The position numbers and the translations under genes are program-made. The notes under the pieces were generated by a model. It searched no databases, was not told the origin of the DNA, and saw only the letters and a list, made by a program, of their open reading frames with translations. A stretch of 64,000 nucleotides of DNA from JBPOFM01 sp051252455 (GTDB lineage Bacteria; Bacteroidota; Bacteroidia; Flavobacteriales; Flavobacteriaceae): contig JBPOFM010000009.1 in the NCBI GenBank assembly GCA_051252455.1, positions 1 to 64,000 on the forward strand, written 5' to 3'. Shown here piece after piece: positions 53,114 through 62,300 of the stretch. Numbering within the stretch: position 1 is the first letter of the stretch; each line of letters opens with the position of its first letter.

Positions 53114-53407
53114 ATGAAAACATTCGATACCCTTTCAGAAACTATGGCCTATTTGCAAAATAAAGGCTATTCCACCGATTTTAATTTATGCTCGGAGCAT
53201 ATCGAATGCAATGCATTAAAATTAAAACTGCATCCAGAAGATTTTGATGTTGATGAAGTTCATCGTTTTGAAGGCATGAGCAGTACCGATGACAATAGTG
53301 TCCTCTATGCTATTTCTTCAAAAAAAGGAGTCAAAGGTCTATTGGTAGATGCCTATGGTGTCTATGCCGACAATATTTCGGAAGCCATGAGAAAAAAATT
53401 AAGATAA
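53114..53407 (+). CDS. Small conserved protein of the 'phosphoribosylpyrophosphate synthetase' label
   Basis: A 97-residue cytosolic protein common in Bacteroidota and often labelled phosphoribosylpyrophosphate synthetase, but it is far too short and shows no PRPP-synthetase motif. The sequence contains FNLCSEHIECNALKLKL and HPEDFDVDEVHRFEG. Two Cys and several His could bind metal. It precedes the HMA-AraC regulator with a gap of one base, so the two are translated together. Confidence 0.8.
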   Translation: MKTFDTLSETMAYLQNKGYSTDFNLCSEHIECNALKLKLHPEDFDVDEVHRFEGMSSTDDNSVLYAISSKKGVKGLLVDAYGVYADNISEAMRKKLR

Positions 53408-53408
53408 G

Positions 53409-53966
53409 ATGACCCAAACCCTTCATATTAAAAATATGGTTTGCAATCGTTGCAAAACAACAGTCATGCGTGAAATCAATGCAGCAGGATTTGATTTGGA
53501 AACGATTGAATTGGGCAAGGTTACTATTAGCGGAAATGATTCCGATGGGATGAAAAAGCTGGAAACAGCCTTGAATAATCATGGTTTTGAAATTATAAAA
53601 GACGATACCGAAGAATTGATAGAACAGTTGAAAATCACATTGATTCAAAAATTGGAAAGTCAAGAGTTGTCCAATCTATCTGGATTTTTGCCAAAAGCAT
53701 TTCACAAATCCTATTCGTCATTAAGCAAATTGTTCAGTAAAACGGAAGGCATGACAATAGAAAAGTACCTTATCAATTTAAAGATTGAAATAGTAAAGGA
53801 ATACATCCAATTGGGACAACTCAATTTTTCAGAAATCGCCTATGCTTTGAATTACACCAATAGCGGACATCTGGCACGACAGTTTAAAAACGTGACAGGC
53901 ATGTCCATGAGTGAATTTAAAACCCTTCAAAAGTGGGATAGAAAATCGATTGACCAAATTGTGTAA
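53409..53966 (+). CDS. AraC-family regulator fused to an HMA-like metal-binding domain
   Basis: A 185-residue protein. The N-terminal about 70 residues form a ferredoxin-like HMA domain with the motif MVCNRCKTTV (CxxC, about residue 12), as in copper chaperones. The C-terminal about 100 residues are an AraC-type double helix-turn-helix: LSKLFSKTEGMTIEKYLINLKIE, then FSEIAYALNYTNSGHLARQFK. A plausible reading is a metal-sensing activator of this island. The unusual feature is that CxxC of a chaperone-like domain is used in place of an arabinose-type effector domain. Confidence 0.88.
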   Translation: MTQTLHIKNMVCNRCKTTVMREINAAGFDLETIELGKVTISGNDSDGMKKLETALNNHGFEIIKDDTEELIEQLKITLIQKLESQELSNLSGFLPKAFHKSYSSLSKLFSKTEGMTIEKYLINLKIEIVKEYIQLGQLNFSEIAYALNYTNSGHLARQFKNVTGMSMSEFKTLQKWDRKSIDQIV

Positions 53967-54037
53967 ATAGTATTCAAAATTGTGTCAATGAAGCAGTTCG
54001 CTAGAGAGTAATTTTGAATTCTATAATAAATAATAAA

Positions 54038-56536
54038 ATGATGAAACACACATATCACATACAAGGAATGACTTGCAATGGCTGCAGAAGTCATGTGGAG
54101 AGTATACTTTCAAAAGTTGAAGGAGTTACATCCGCTGCAGTAGATTTGGAAAAAGCAGAAGCCACCATTCAAATGGAATCTCATATTCCGATTGAAAACT
54201 TTCAGAAGGCATTAAAGGAAGATGGTGGGCGTTATAGCATTCACAACCCAGGCGAACATCATCATGAAGAAAAGAAAAAGGAAGCGCCAAAAGTTGATGG
54301 CAACGGTACTTTTTATTGCCCAATGCATTGCGAGGGAGACAAAACCTATGACAAACCTGGCGATTGCCCAGTTTGCGGAATGGATTTAGTTGAGGAACAA
54401 ACACAACTTAAACCGTCAGGTACACAATGGACTTGCCCAATGCATCCCGAAATAATAAGGAATGAACCAGGAGATTGTCCAATTTGTGGTATGGATTTGG
54501 TACCAATGCAACCAAGCCTTTCAGCCGAAGAAAAAAACTACAAAAAGCTGTCCAAAAAATTTTGGATAGCAATCGCATTCACTTTACCCATTTTTATTAT
54601 GGCAATGAGTGAGATGGTTCCGAATAATCCATTGTATCAAATCATGGAGCAGAAATATTGGAACTGGATTCAATTCGGTTTATCTATTCCTGTAGTTTTT
54701 TATGCCACATGGATGTTTTTTGAGCGTGCCTACCGCAGCATCAAAACATGGAATCTCAATATGTTTACGTTGATTGGAATAGGAGCAGGCGTTGCTTGGT
54801 TGTTTAGTGTTTTCGGATTGTTGTTTCCAGATGTATTTCCGGCACAGTTCAAAACCCATTCAGGAGCAGTTCACGTCTATTTTGAGGCAGCAACCGTTAT
54901 CTTGACCTTGGTGTTATTGGGTCAACTATTGGAAGCGCGGGCACACAGCAAAACCAATAATGCTGTGAAAGAGTTATTGAAACTGGCACCTAATGAAGCC
55001 GTAAGAGTAGTAAATGGGCAAGAAGAAGTCATTGCTATTGACGAGATAAAGCTTGGTGATACACTACGGGTAAAACCTGGAGACAAGATTCCCGTAGATG
55101 GTGTGATTAGCGAAGGGCATAGTTCAATTGATGAAGCCATGATTACTGGCGAGCCCATTCCTGTGGATAAGCAAGAAGGCGACAAGGTGAGCAGTGGTAC
55201 CATCAACGGCAAACAATCCTTTTTGATGACCGCTGAAAAAGTAGGTTCTGACACCTTACTCTCTCAAATCATTGACATGGTCAACAAGGCAAGTCGCAGT
55301 CAAGCACCTATTCAAAAACTGGCAGATAGAATATCGGGCTATTTTGTACCCGTAGTGGTCCTTATTTCAATCATAACATTCATCATTTGGGCAATTTTCG
55401 GACCAGAACCTGCTTACGTGTATGCGTTGGTAAATGCCATAGCCGTTTTGATTATCGCATGCCCTTGTGCTCTGGGATTGGCAACACCCATGTCAGTAAT
55501 GGTAGGCGTTGGTAAAGGTGCACAAAATGGTGTATTGATTAAGAATGCGGAAGCACTGGAAAAAATGGATAAAATCAATACTCTCATCATCGATAAAACA
55601 GGAACCATCACAGAAGGGCGTCCTTCCGTGGAAAAAATAGGAGCGCCACAACACGGTTTTACTGAAACTGATGTACTGCAATATATCATTTCATTGAATC
55701 AATTAAGTGAGCATCCATTGGCAGAAGCTACTGTAAAATATGGTAAGGAACAAAAAGCAGAATTGCTAAAAGCATCCGATTTCAATTCCGTAACAGGAAA
55801 AGGGGTTACTGGAATCGTCAATGGTAAAAAAGTAGCCTTGGGTAACGAAAAGATGATGGAAGAAGCCAAGGCATCACTATCAGAACAATTGCTGAAAGAA
55901 GTTAACGAGCAACAGAAATTGGGCAAAACTGTCCCAATGCTCTCCGTTGATGGCATAGGAATAGGTTATGTGGTCATCAGCGATAAAATAAAGGAATCCA
56001 GCAAAAAAGCGATTGAAGAATTACAATCCCATGGCGTCAAGGTCATCATGCTCACAGGGGATAATCATGATACGGCTAAAGCGGTTGCAGAAACCTTAAA
56101 CCTTGCCGATTTCAAGGCAGAAATGTTGCCCCAAGATAAATTGAATGAGGTGGAACGGCTTCAAAAAGAAGGCAGAAAAGTGGCCATGGCAGGTGATGGC
56201 ATCAATGATGCACCAGCATTGGCGAAAAGCGATGTTGGTATCGCCATGGGAACAGGAACTGATGTGGCCATAGAAAGTGCAGCCATAACCTTGGTAAAAG
56301 GCGATTTACAAGGCATTGTCAAAGCACGGAATTTAAGTGTTAAAGTCATGAAGAACATCAAGCAAAATCTATTTTTTGCTTTGATATATAACACTCTCGG
56401 AGTGCCAATTGCAGCTGGCGTTTTATTCCCGTTTTTCGGATTATTATTGTCCCCTATGATTGCGGCATTAGCTATGAGTTTCAGTTCAGTGTCCGTTATC
56501 ATGAACGCCTTACGATTAAGAACAGCAAAAATTTAA
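54038..56536 (+). CDS. Heavy-metal P1B-type ATPase (copper-like)
   Basis: An 832-residue P-type ATPase. The N terminus has an HMA domain (GMTCNGC, about residue 10) and two tandem heavy-metal-binding domains with CPMH and DCPVCGMDL/DCPICGMDL (about 95-160). The core has helices 1-8, the channel motif CPCALGLATP (about 482), phosphorylation site DKTGT (about 519), and ATP hinge GDGINDAP (about 720). CPC plus HMA suggests Cu(I) or Ag(I) export from the cytosol. ATG 54038 or 54041 begins MMKHTYHIQ; the frame could extend to a TTG at 54014. Confidence 0.94.
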   Translation: MMKHTYHIQGMTCNGCRSHVESILSKVEGVTSAAVDLEKAEATIQMESHIPIENFQKALKEDGGRYSIHNPGEHHHEEKKKEAPKVDGNGTFYCPMHCEGDKTYDKPGDCPVCGMDLVEEQTQLKPSGTQWTCPMHPEIIRNEPGDCPICGMDLVPMQPSLSAEEKNYKKLSKKFWIAIAFTLPIFIMAMSEMVPNNPLYQIMEQKYWNWIQFGLSIPVVFYATWMFFERAYRSIKTWNLNMFTLIGIGAGVAWLFSVFGLLFPDVFPAQFKTHSGAVHVYFEAATVILTLVLLGQLLEARAHSKTNNAVKELLKLAPNEAVRVVNGQEEVIAIDEIKLGDTLRVKPGDKIPVDGVISEGHSSIDEAMITGEPIPVDKQEGDKVSSGTINGKQSFLMTAEKVGSDTLLSQIIDMVNKASRSQAPIQKLADRISGYFVPVVVLISIITFIIWAIFGPEPAYVYALVNAIAVLIIACPCALGLATPMSVMVGVGKGAQNGVLIKNAEALEKMDKINTLIIDKTGTITEGRPSVEKIGAPQHGFTETDVLQYIISLNQLSEHPLAEATVKYGKEQKAELLKASDFNSVTGKGVTGIVNGKKVALGNEKMMEEAKASLSEQLLKEVNEQQKLGKTVPMLSVDGIGIGYVVISDKIKESSKKAIEELQSHGVKVIMLTGDNHDTAKAVAETLNLADFKAEMLPQDKLNEVERLQKEGRKVAMAGDGINDAPALAKSDVGIAMGTGTDVAIESAAITLVKGDLQGIVKARNLSVKVMKNIKQNLFFALIYNTLGVPIAAGVLFPFFGLLLSPMIAALAMSFSSVSVIMNALRLRTAKI

Positions 56537-56561
56537 ACTATTAAATTAAATATTTACTATT

Positions 56562-57044
56562 ATGGAACATTCAAAACAACAACACGGAAAAGGAAATTAC
56601 AGAAAATTTGCAATGATGCTAGCAGCATCCTTCGTCGCCATGTACATCACTATGTACCTGAATACGTATGCAATAGACCATGTCTATTTTAGTCTCACGC
56701 GTTTTTACATGTCCTGTTTAGGAATTGCAGCCATGGCGGTAATAATGTGGGCATTCATGCGAAAAATGTATCAAGACAGGAAAAAAAACATGATTATCTT
56801 AATAGGAAGTCTTGTACTCTTCATTGGTGCATTAAGTTTGGTTAGGGCACAACGTCCAATAATTGGTGATGTCCTTTGGATGAAAGCCATGATACCACAT
56901 CACTCCATTGCGATATTAACGAGTGAACGTGCCGATATCAAAGACCCAGAAGTTAAAAAATTGGCGGAAGATATCATTAAGGCACAACGAAAGGAAATTG
57001 AAGAAATGAAAGCGATGATAAAAAGATTGGAAAATGAAAAATAA
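56562..57044 (+). CDS. DUF305 membrane protein
   Basis: A 160-residue protein with three N-terminal membrane helices (about 15-95) and a C-terminal DUF305 helix pair with the conserved WMKAMIPHHSIAILTSERA (His pair HH, about residue 113) and a Lys/Glu-rich helix. DUF305 is ferritin-like and is found in copper clusters. It overlaps the adaptor gene by 11 bases, which indicates coupled translation. Confidence 0.9.
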   Translation: MEHSKQQHGKGNYRKFAMMLAASFVAMYITMYLNTYAIDHVYFSLTRFYMSCLGIAAMAVIMWAFMRKMYQDRKKNMIILIGSLVLFIGALSLVRAQRPIIGDVLWMKAMIPHHSIAILTSERADIKDPEVKKLAEDIIKAQRKEIEEMKAMIKRLENEK

Positions 57045-58815
57045 TAAAATAGTCCTATATATTGGCATACTCGCAATTGGGATAGTCTTGGGTTGGTTGT
57101 TCTTTGGCGGCTCATCAAATATAGAGTTGGACCATAATAACCATAAATTTTCAGAAACCAACCAAATGTGGACCTGCTCAATGCATCCACAAATCATGCA
57201 AACCGAACCAGGCGATTGCCCCATTTGCGGTATGGATTTGATTCCTGCAGAAACAGGAGCAGACGGACTAGCATTGAATGAAATAAAAATGTCTGAAAAC
57301 GCCATGGCATTGGCAAATATCCAGACCACTATTGTGGGTAATGTTTCAGGAGCTGATGATAGCACAATGCAACTTTCCGGAAAAATAATGGCGAATGAAG
57401 AAGCTAATGCGGTACAGGCCAGTTATTTTGAAGGGCGTATCGAAAAGCTGAATGTAAATTTCACAGGGGAAGAGGTGCGAAGAGGACAATTATTGGCAAC
57501 TATTTATGCACCAACACTTGTTGCTGCACAGCAAGAACTTTTAACCGCAGCATCTATGAAAGCATCGCAACCTGCACTTTATAATGCCGTGCGCAACAAA
57601 TTGAAACTATGGAAACTTTCAGATAGCCAAATCAATCAAATTGAAAGCTCGGGTAAAGTGCGAGAAAATTTTCCCATTTACGCCACGGTTTCTGGTACGG
57701 TTTCCCAAAAAATGGCAGAGGAAGGCGACTACGTAAAACAAGGGCAACCCATCGTAAAAGTAAGCGATTTAGGAACGGTCTGGGCAATGTTTGATGCGTA
57801 TGAAAGTCAAATTTCGCAACTCAAGGAAGGCCAAAAAATAAATGTGACCACCAATGCCTATCCCAATAAAGAATTTGAGGCAACAGTATCGTTTATAGAC
57901 CCAACCTTAAATACAAAATCCAGAACCGTTGCCGTACGAGCCACATTGAACAACAAAGAGGATTTGTTGAAACCAGGAATGTTCGTTACTGCGAAAGTGC
58001 AGATGTCCGAGGGTAATGCCAACCAATCACAGATAATCGTTCCAGCCACAGCGGTTATGTGGACAGGCGAACGCTCATTGGTGTACGTAAAGACCAATCC
58101 CAACGAACCCATTTTTGAAATGCGTGATGTAACCTTGGGAACAAAAAGCGGAAATATGTACACCATTGTGGAAGGATTGAATAATGGTGATGAAATAGTA
58201 ACAAATGGTACTTTTACAGTAGATGCCGCAGCACAACTGCAAGGCAAAAAAAGTATGATGAATGCTAGTGGTGGCAAAACAATGACAGGCCACGAAGGGC
58301 ATTTGGGAATGCAAAACACCAATGACATTACATCAAAAGACCATTCTTCTATGAACAAAAGATTGGATGTTTCCGCTAAATTCAAGGAACAACTCAACAC
58401 TGTTTTTGAAAACTATGTTTTAGTTGATAAAGCACTTGTAAATGATGATGCGGAAACAGCGAAAAAAGCATCAAATGCGTTACAGAAAAGTTTGCAACAA
58501 ATGGATATGAAATTGTTAAAGGGCGATGCGCACAACCATTGGATGACTCTTGAAAAAGAACTAAAAGAATCCACAAAAGCAATAGCCAACACTTCGGACA
58601 TCAAGAAACAACGGGAACATTTCATTCATTTATCCGCACATTTAATCAACGCAATAAAAACCTTTGGCATCAATCAAAAGGTGTATGTGGATTTTTGTCC
58701 AATGGCAAATAACAATGGAGGAGCTTATTGGTTGAGTAAAGATAAGGAAATACGCAATCCATATTTTGGAGCTGATATGTTGACTTGTGGGAGTGTAACG
58801 GATGAAATTGAATGA
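57034..58815 (+). CDS. CusB-type RND adaptor with HMBD and DUF3347 domains
   Basis: A 593-residue membrane-fusion protein. The N terminus has one membrane helix (about 5-25); a metal-binding domain TCSMHPQIMQTEPGDCPICG follows (about 45-70). The barrel-sandwich hybrid and helical hairpin (about 115-330), the beta-barrel (about 250-345) and a membrane-proximal domain to about 405 are typical of MFPs. The last about 150 residues form a DUF3347 domain (VYVDFCPMANNNGGAYWLS, then YFGADMLTCGSV). It would link the CusA-type pump to TolC and deliver metal. An unusually long adaptor because of these extra domains. Confidence 0.93.
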   Translation: MKNNKIVLYIGILAIGIVLGWLFFGGSSNIELDHNNHKFSETNQMWTCSMHPQIMQTEPGDCPICGMDLIPAETGADGLALNEIKMSENAMALANIQTTIVGNVSGADDSTMQLSGKIMANEEANAVQASYFEGRIEKLNVNFTGEEVRRGQLLATIYAPTLVAAQQELLTAASMKASQPALYNAVRNKLKLWKLSDSQINQIESSGKVRENFPIYATVSGTVSQKMAEEGDYVKQGQPIVKVSDLGTVWAMFDAYESQISQLKEGQKINVTTNAYPNKEFEATVSFIDPTLNTKSRTVAVRATLNNKEDLLKPGMFVTAKVQMSEGNANQSQIIVPATAVMWTGERSLVYVKTNPNEPIFEMRDVTLGTKSGNMYTIVEGLNNGDEIVTNGTFTVDAAAQLQGKKSMMNASGGKTMTGHEGHLGMQNTNDITSKDHSSMNKRLDVSAKFKEQLNTVFENYVLVDKALVNDDAETAKKASNALQKSLQQMDMKLLKGDAHNHWMTLEKELKESTKAIANTSDIKKQREHFIHLSAHLINAIKTFGINQKVYVDFCPMANNNGGAYWLSKDKEIRNPYFGADMLTCGSVTDEIE

Positions 58816-58891
58816 TGTCAAAATAAATTAGATTCATATTCGAAGTATGTTCAAAACCTCATTTTGCACAACTGTTGCATCCATTAATTTG

Positions 58892-58899
58892 TATATTTG
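58892..58899 (+). promoter_or_regulatory. TAnnTTTG -7 element before the His-rich gene
   Basis: TATATTTG is an exact TAnnTTTG match, nine bases before ATG 58909. It may start a second transcript for the CzcA-type pump block. Confidence 0.5.
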
Positions 58900-58908
58900 T
58901 CAAACTAT

Positions 58909-59304
58909 ATGAAAATAATCCTTTCTATAACAATGTCGTTCCTATTTCTTTTTCAAGGAATGGTGGCCAATATGGAAGTTTGTGAACAGATTGAGAAAAT
59001 ATCGGATTTCATCTCACATTATCAAGAACACAAAAGTTTTGATGGCGATTCTTTCTTTGAATTTGTTTATGAGGATTACATTGCAGACATTCATAACAAT
59101 GATGGGCACCATCAAGATTCAGACCACGATAATGCGCCTGTGCATACAAGCCATCAATGCTGCCAACATTTTGTCTTCTTCACATCCATTGAAACCTCTT
59201 CGATGAACGAATTTACGTCTGAAGAACAAGTTCAATTTAATTCTTATAGATTCAACATCAATTCCAGATATCTGGAATCTCTTTTCCAACCTCCAAAAGT
59301 TTAA
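58909..59304 (+). CDS. Small secreted His/Asp-rich protein
   Basis: A 131-residue protein. A signal peptide (about 1-20: IILSITMSFLFLFQGMVA) precedes a soluble part. Residues about 65-90 are rich in His and Asp (NNDGHHQDSDHDNAPVHTSH) and are followed by QCCQHFVFF, a likely metal-binding patch. I do not recognise a named family. Like the HYC_CC_PP gene before the first RND gene, it precedes an RND pump gene and has its own -7 element. A periplasmic metal sponge or sensor role is inference. Confidence 0.75.
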   Translation: MKIILSITMSFLFLFQGMVANMEVCEQIEKISDFISHYQEHKSFDGDSFFEFVYEDYIADIHNNDGHHQDSDHDNAPVHTSHQCCQHFVFFTSIETSSMNEFTSEEQVQFNSYRFNINSRYLESLFQPPKV

Positions 59305-59399
59305 TGAATATCTGCAACTGCAGGTATCTTATAAATTAAAGCTACTTACATAATAGTTTGATAGTTACAATCGATTTATAAATTCATTAATACTTCTTT

Positions 59400-62300
59400 A
59401 TGCTTAATAATATTATTAGGTATTCCATAACCCATAAGTTGGTTATTGGTTTACTCACTTTAGCCTTGATTATCACGGGTGTATATTCTCTTCAACAGCT
59501 TCCTGTGGATGCTGTTCCAGATATTACCAATAATCAAGTACAGGTCATAACGACCTCGCCAACACTTGCAGCCCAAGAGGTTGAACGATTAATCACGTTT
59601 CCCATTGAACTCACAATGGCAACCATTCCACAAATAGATGAAATCCGTTCGTTCTCTCGGTTCGGATTATCAGTGGTCACTATTGTATTCGAGGAAAATG
59701 TCGATGTGTATTGGGCGCGTCAGCAAGTCAACGAACGTCTTGCAGATGCACAAGCCCAAATTCCTGAAGGCATCGGTAAACCTGGTATTGCACCTTTAAC
59801 AACGGGACTCGGTGAAATTTACCAGTATGTCATTACAACAAAACCTGGTTATGAGGATAAGTTTACAGCCACAGAGCTTCGAACAATTCAAGATTGGGTT
59901 ATAAAGCGTCAATTATTGGGAACAAAAGGCGTTGCAGATGTCAGTAGTTTTGGAGGCTATCTCAAACAATACGAAATCGCTGTTCGTCCAGAACGATTGA
60001 ACGGAATGGGAGTTTCCATTTCTGACCTTTTTGATGCGCTCGAAGGCAATAACCAAAACACAGGCGGTGCGTATATCGAAAAAAATGACAAGGCGCTTTT
60101 TATTAGAAGTGAAGGACTTGTAGGCTCAATCGAGGACATCCAAAATATTCTTGTAAAGCAATCGGAAAGTGGCATCCCTATTTTGATAAGTGATGTTGCA
60201 ACGGTACAAACGGGAAAAGCCATTCGCTATGGCGCAACAACACGTAATGGCGAAGGCGAAGTGGTCAGTGCGATTGTAATGATGTTGAAAGGAGCCAATT
60301 CAGCCAAGGTAATCAAGGATGTAAAAAATAGAATTGAAACCATAAAAAAAACATTACCAGAAGGTGTGGTTATCGAACCCTTTCTGGATAGAACTAAATT
60401 GGTGGACAATGCCATTGGTACAGTTACCACCAATCTTGTGGAAGGTGCGCTTATCGTAATTTTCATTCTGCTTTTATTATTGGGTAATTGGCGAGCAGGC
60501 CTTATTACAGCATCTGTTATTCCTCTCGCTTTACTATTTGCATTTAGTATGATGCACCTCTTTGGAGTTTCCGCAAACTTAATGAGTTTGGGAGCTATCG
60601 ATTTTGGTTTGATTGTAGATGGCGCTGTCATTATTGTGGAGGCTACCTTATTTCATTTGGGAGCATTAAAACTTTCCAGAAAATTGACCCAAGCTGAAAT
60701 GGATGAAGAAGTCTATCAGTCCGCAAGTAAAATCAGAAATTCCGCAGCTTTTGGGGAAATCATCATCCTAATCGTGTATCTGCCAATTTTGGCTTTGGTT
60801 GGAACGGAAGGCAAAATGTTTGGACCCATGGCGCAAACGGTGAGTTTCGCCATCTTGGGTGCTTTTCTATTATCGTTGACATACATTCCTATGATGTCGG
60901 CACTCGTCTTGAGTAAGAAAACGGAGCATAAACGGAATATTTCCGATAAGATAATGGACTTCTTTTACCGTATTTACGAGCCTATCATTCATTGGGCGAT
61001 GCGGACAAGAGTATTAGTGGTTGGTGCTACAGTTGCGCTTTTTGTTATCGCGTTTTTGGTATTCCAAAGTTTGGGTGGCGAATTTATTCCAACGCTTGAA
61101 GAAGGCGATTTTGCAGTGGAAACAAGGGTGATTACGGGAAGTTCACTCTCAAATACGATTAAAGCGACTACCAAAGCTGAAAAAATTCTTTTGGATAATT
61201 TTCCAGAGGTGGAGCAAGTAGTGTCAAAAATTGGTTCTGGCGAAATTCCAACAGACCCGATGCCAATTGAAGCTGCCGATTTGATGATTATCCTAAAAGA
61301 TAAATCAGAATGGGTTTCTGCTTCAAATAGGGAAGAATTGGCAAACAAAATGGCAGAAGCTCTTGAAGTGATTCCTGGTGTGACTTTCGGTTTTCAACAA
61401 CCCATCCAAATGCGTTTTAATGAACTGATGACTGGTGTGCGTCAAGATGTCGCCATCAAGATTTACGGAGAAGATTTAAACCAACTTTCCAATTATGCGA
61501 ACAAAATCGGGAAATTGGCTGGAACTGTCGATGGCGCTGTGGATGTTTATACGGAAGAAGTCACAGGAGTGCCACAAATAGTCATCAACTATAATCGTGG
61601 GCAACTTGCAAAATATGGATTGGACATAAAATCGGTGAACAATACGATTCAAGCGGCATTTGCAGGTGCATCAACAGGCTTGGTGTATGAAGGCGAAAAA
61701 CAATTTGATTTAGTGGTGCGTTTGGAAACTAATAACCGTAAAGACCTCCATGATGTTCAGAATTTATATCTCAATGGTTCCAATGGTCAGCAGATTCCAT
61801 TACAACAGGTCGCAACAGTTTCTATAAAAGATGGCCCTTATCAAATTCAACGGGATGATACACGACGACGCATTATTGTCGCTTTTAATGTCCGTAATCG
61901 TGATGTGGAAAGTGTTGTGGACGAAATAAGCACTAAAATCGATTCGCAAATCAAATTGGCACCTGGTTATACCATTTCATACGGAGGACAATTTGAAAAT
62001 CTCGTTGAAGCACGCGAGAGATTGGGTATTGCAGTGCCCTTGGCCTTATTGCTAATATTTATTTTGCTCTATTTTACTTTTGGTTCAATCAAGCAAGGGG
62101 TGTTGATTTTTACAGCTATTCCCTTATCGGCAATTGGTGGCGTATTTTCCCTATGGCTTCGTGATATGCCGTTCAGTATATCCGCAGGGGTTGGGTTTAT
62201 TGCGTTGTTTGGTGTAGCAGTTTTAAATGGTATCGTGTTGATTGCTGAATTTAACCGACTTAAAAAAGACGGTGTTTCTGATATTTTCCAACGTATTTAT

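Noticed and set aside
53114..53407. Phosphoribosylpyrophosphate synthetase enzyme
   Set aside because: The protein has 97 residues and no PRPP-binding loop; the label is a database tradition rather than a function.
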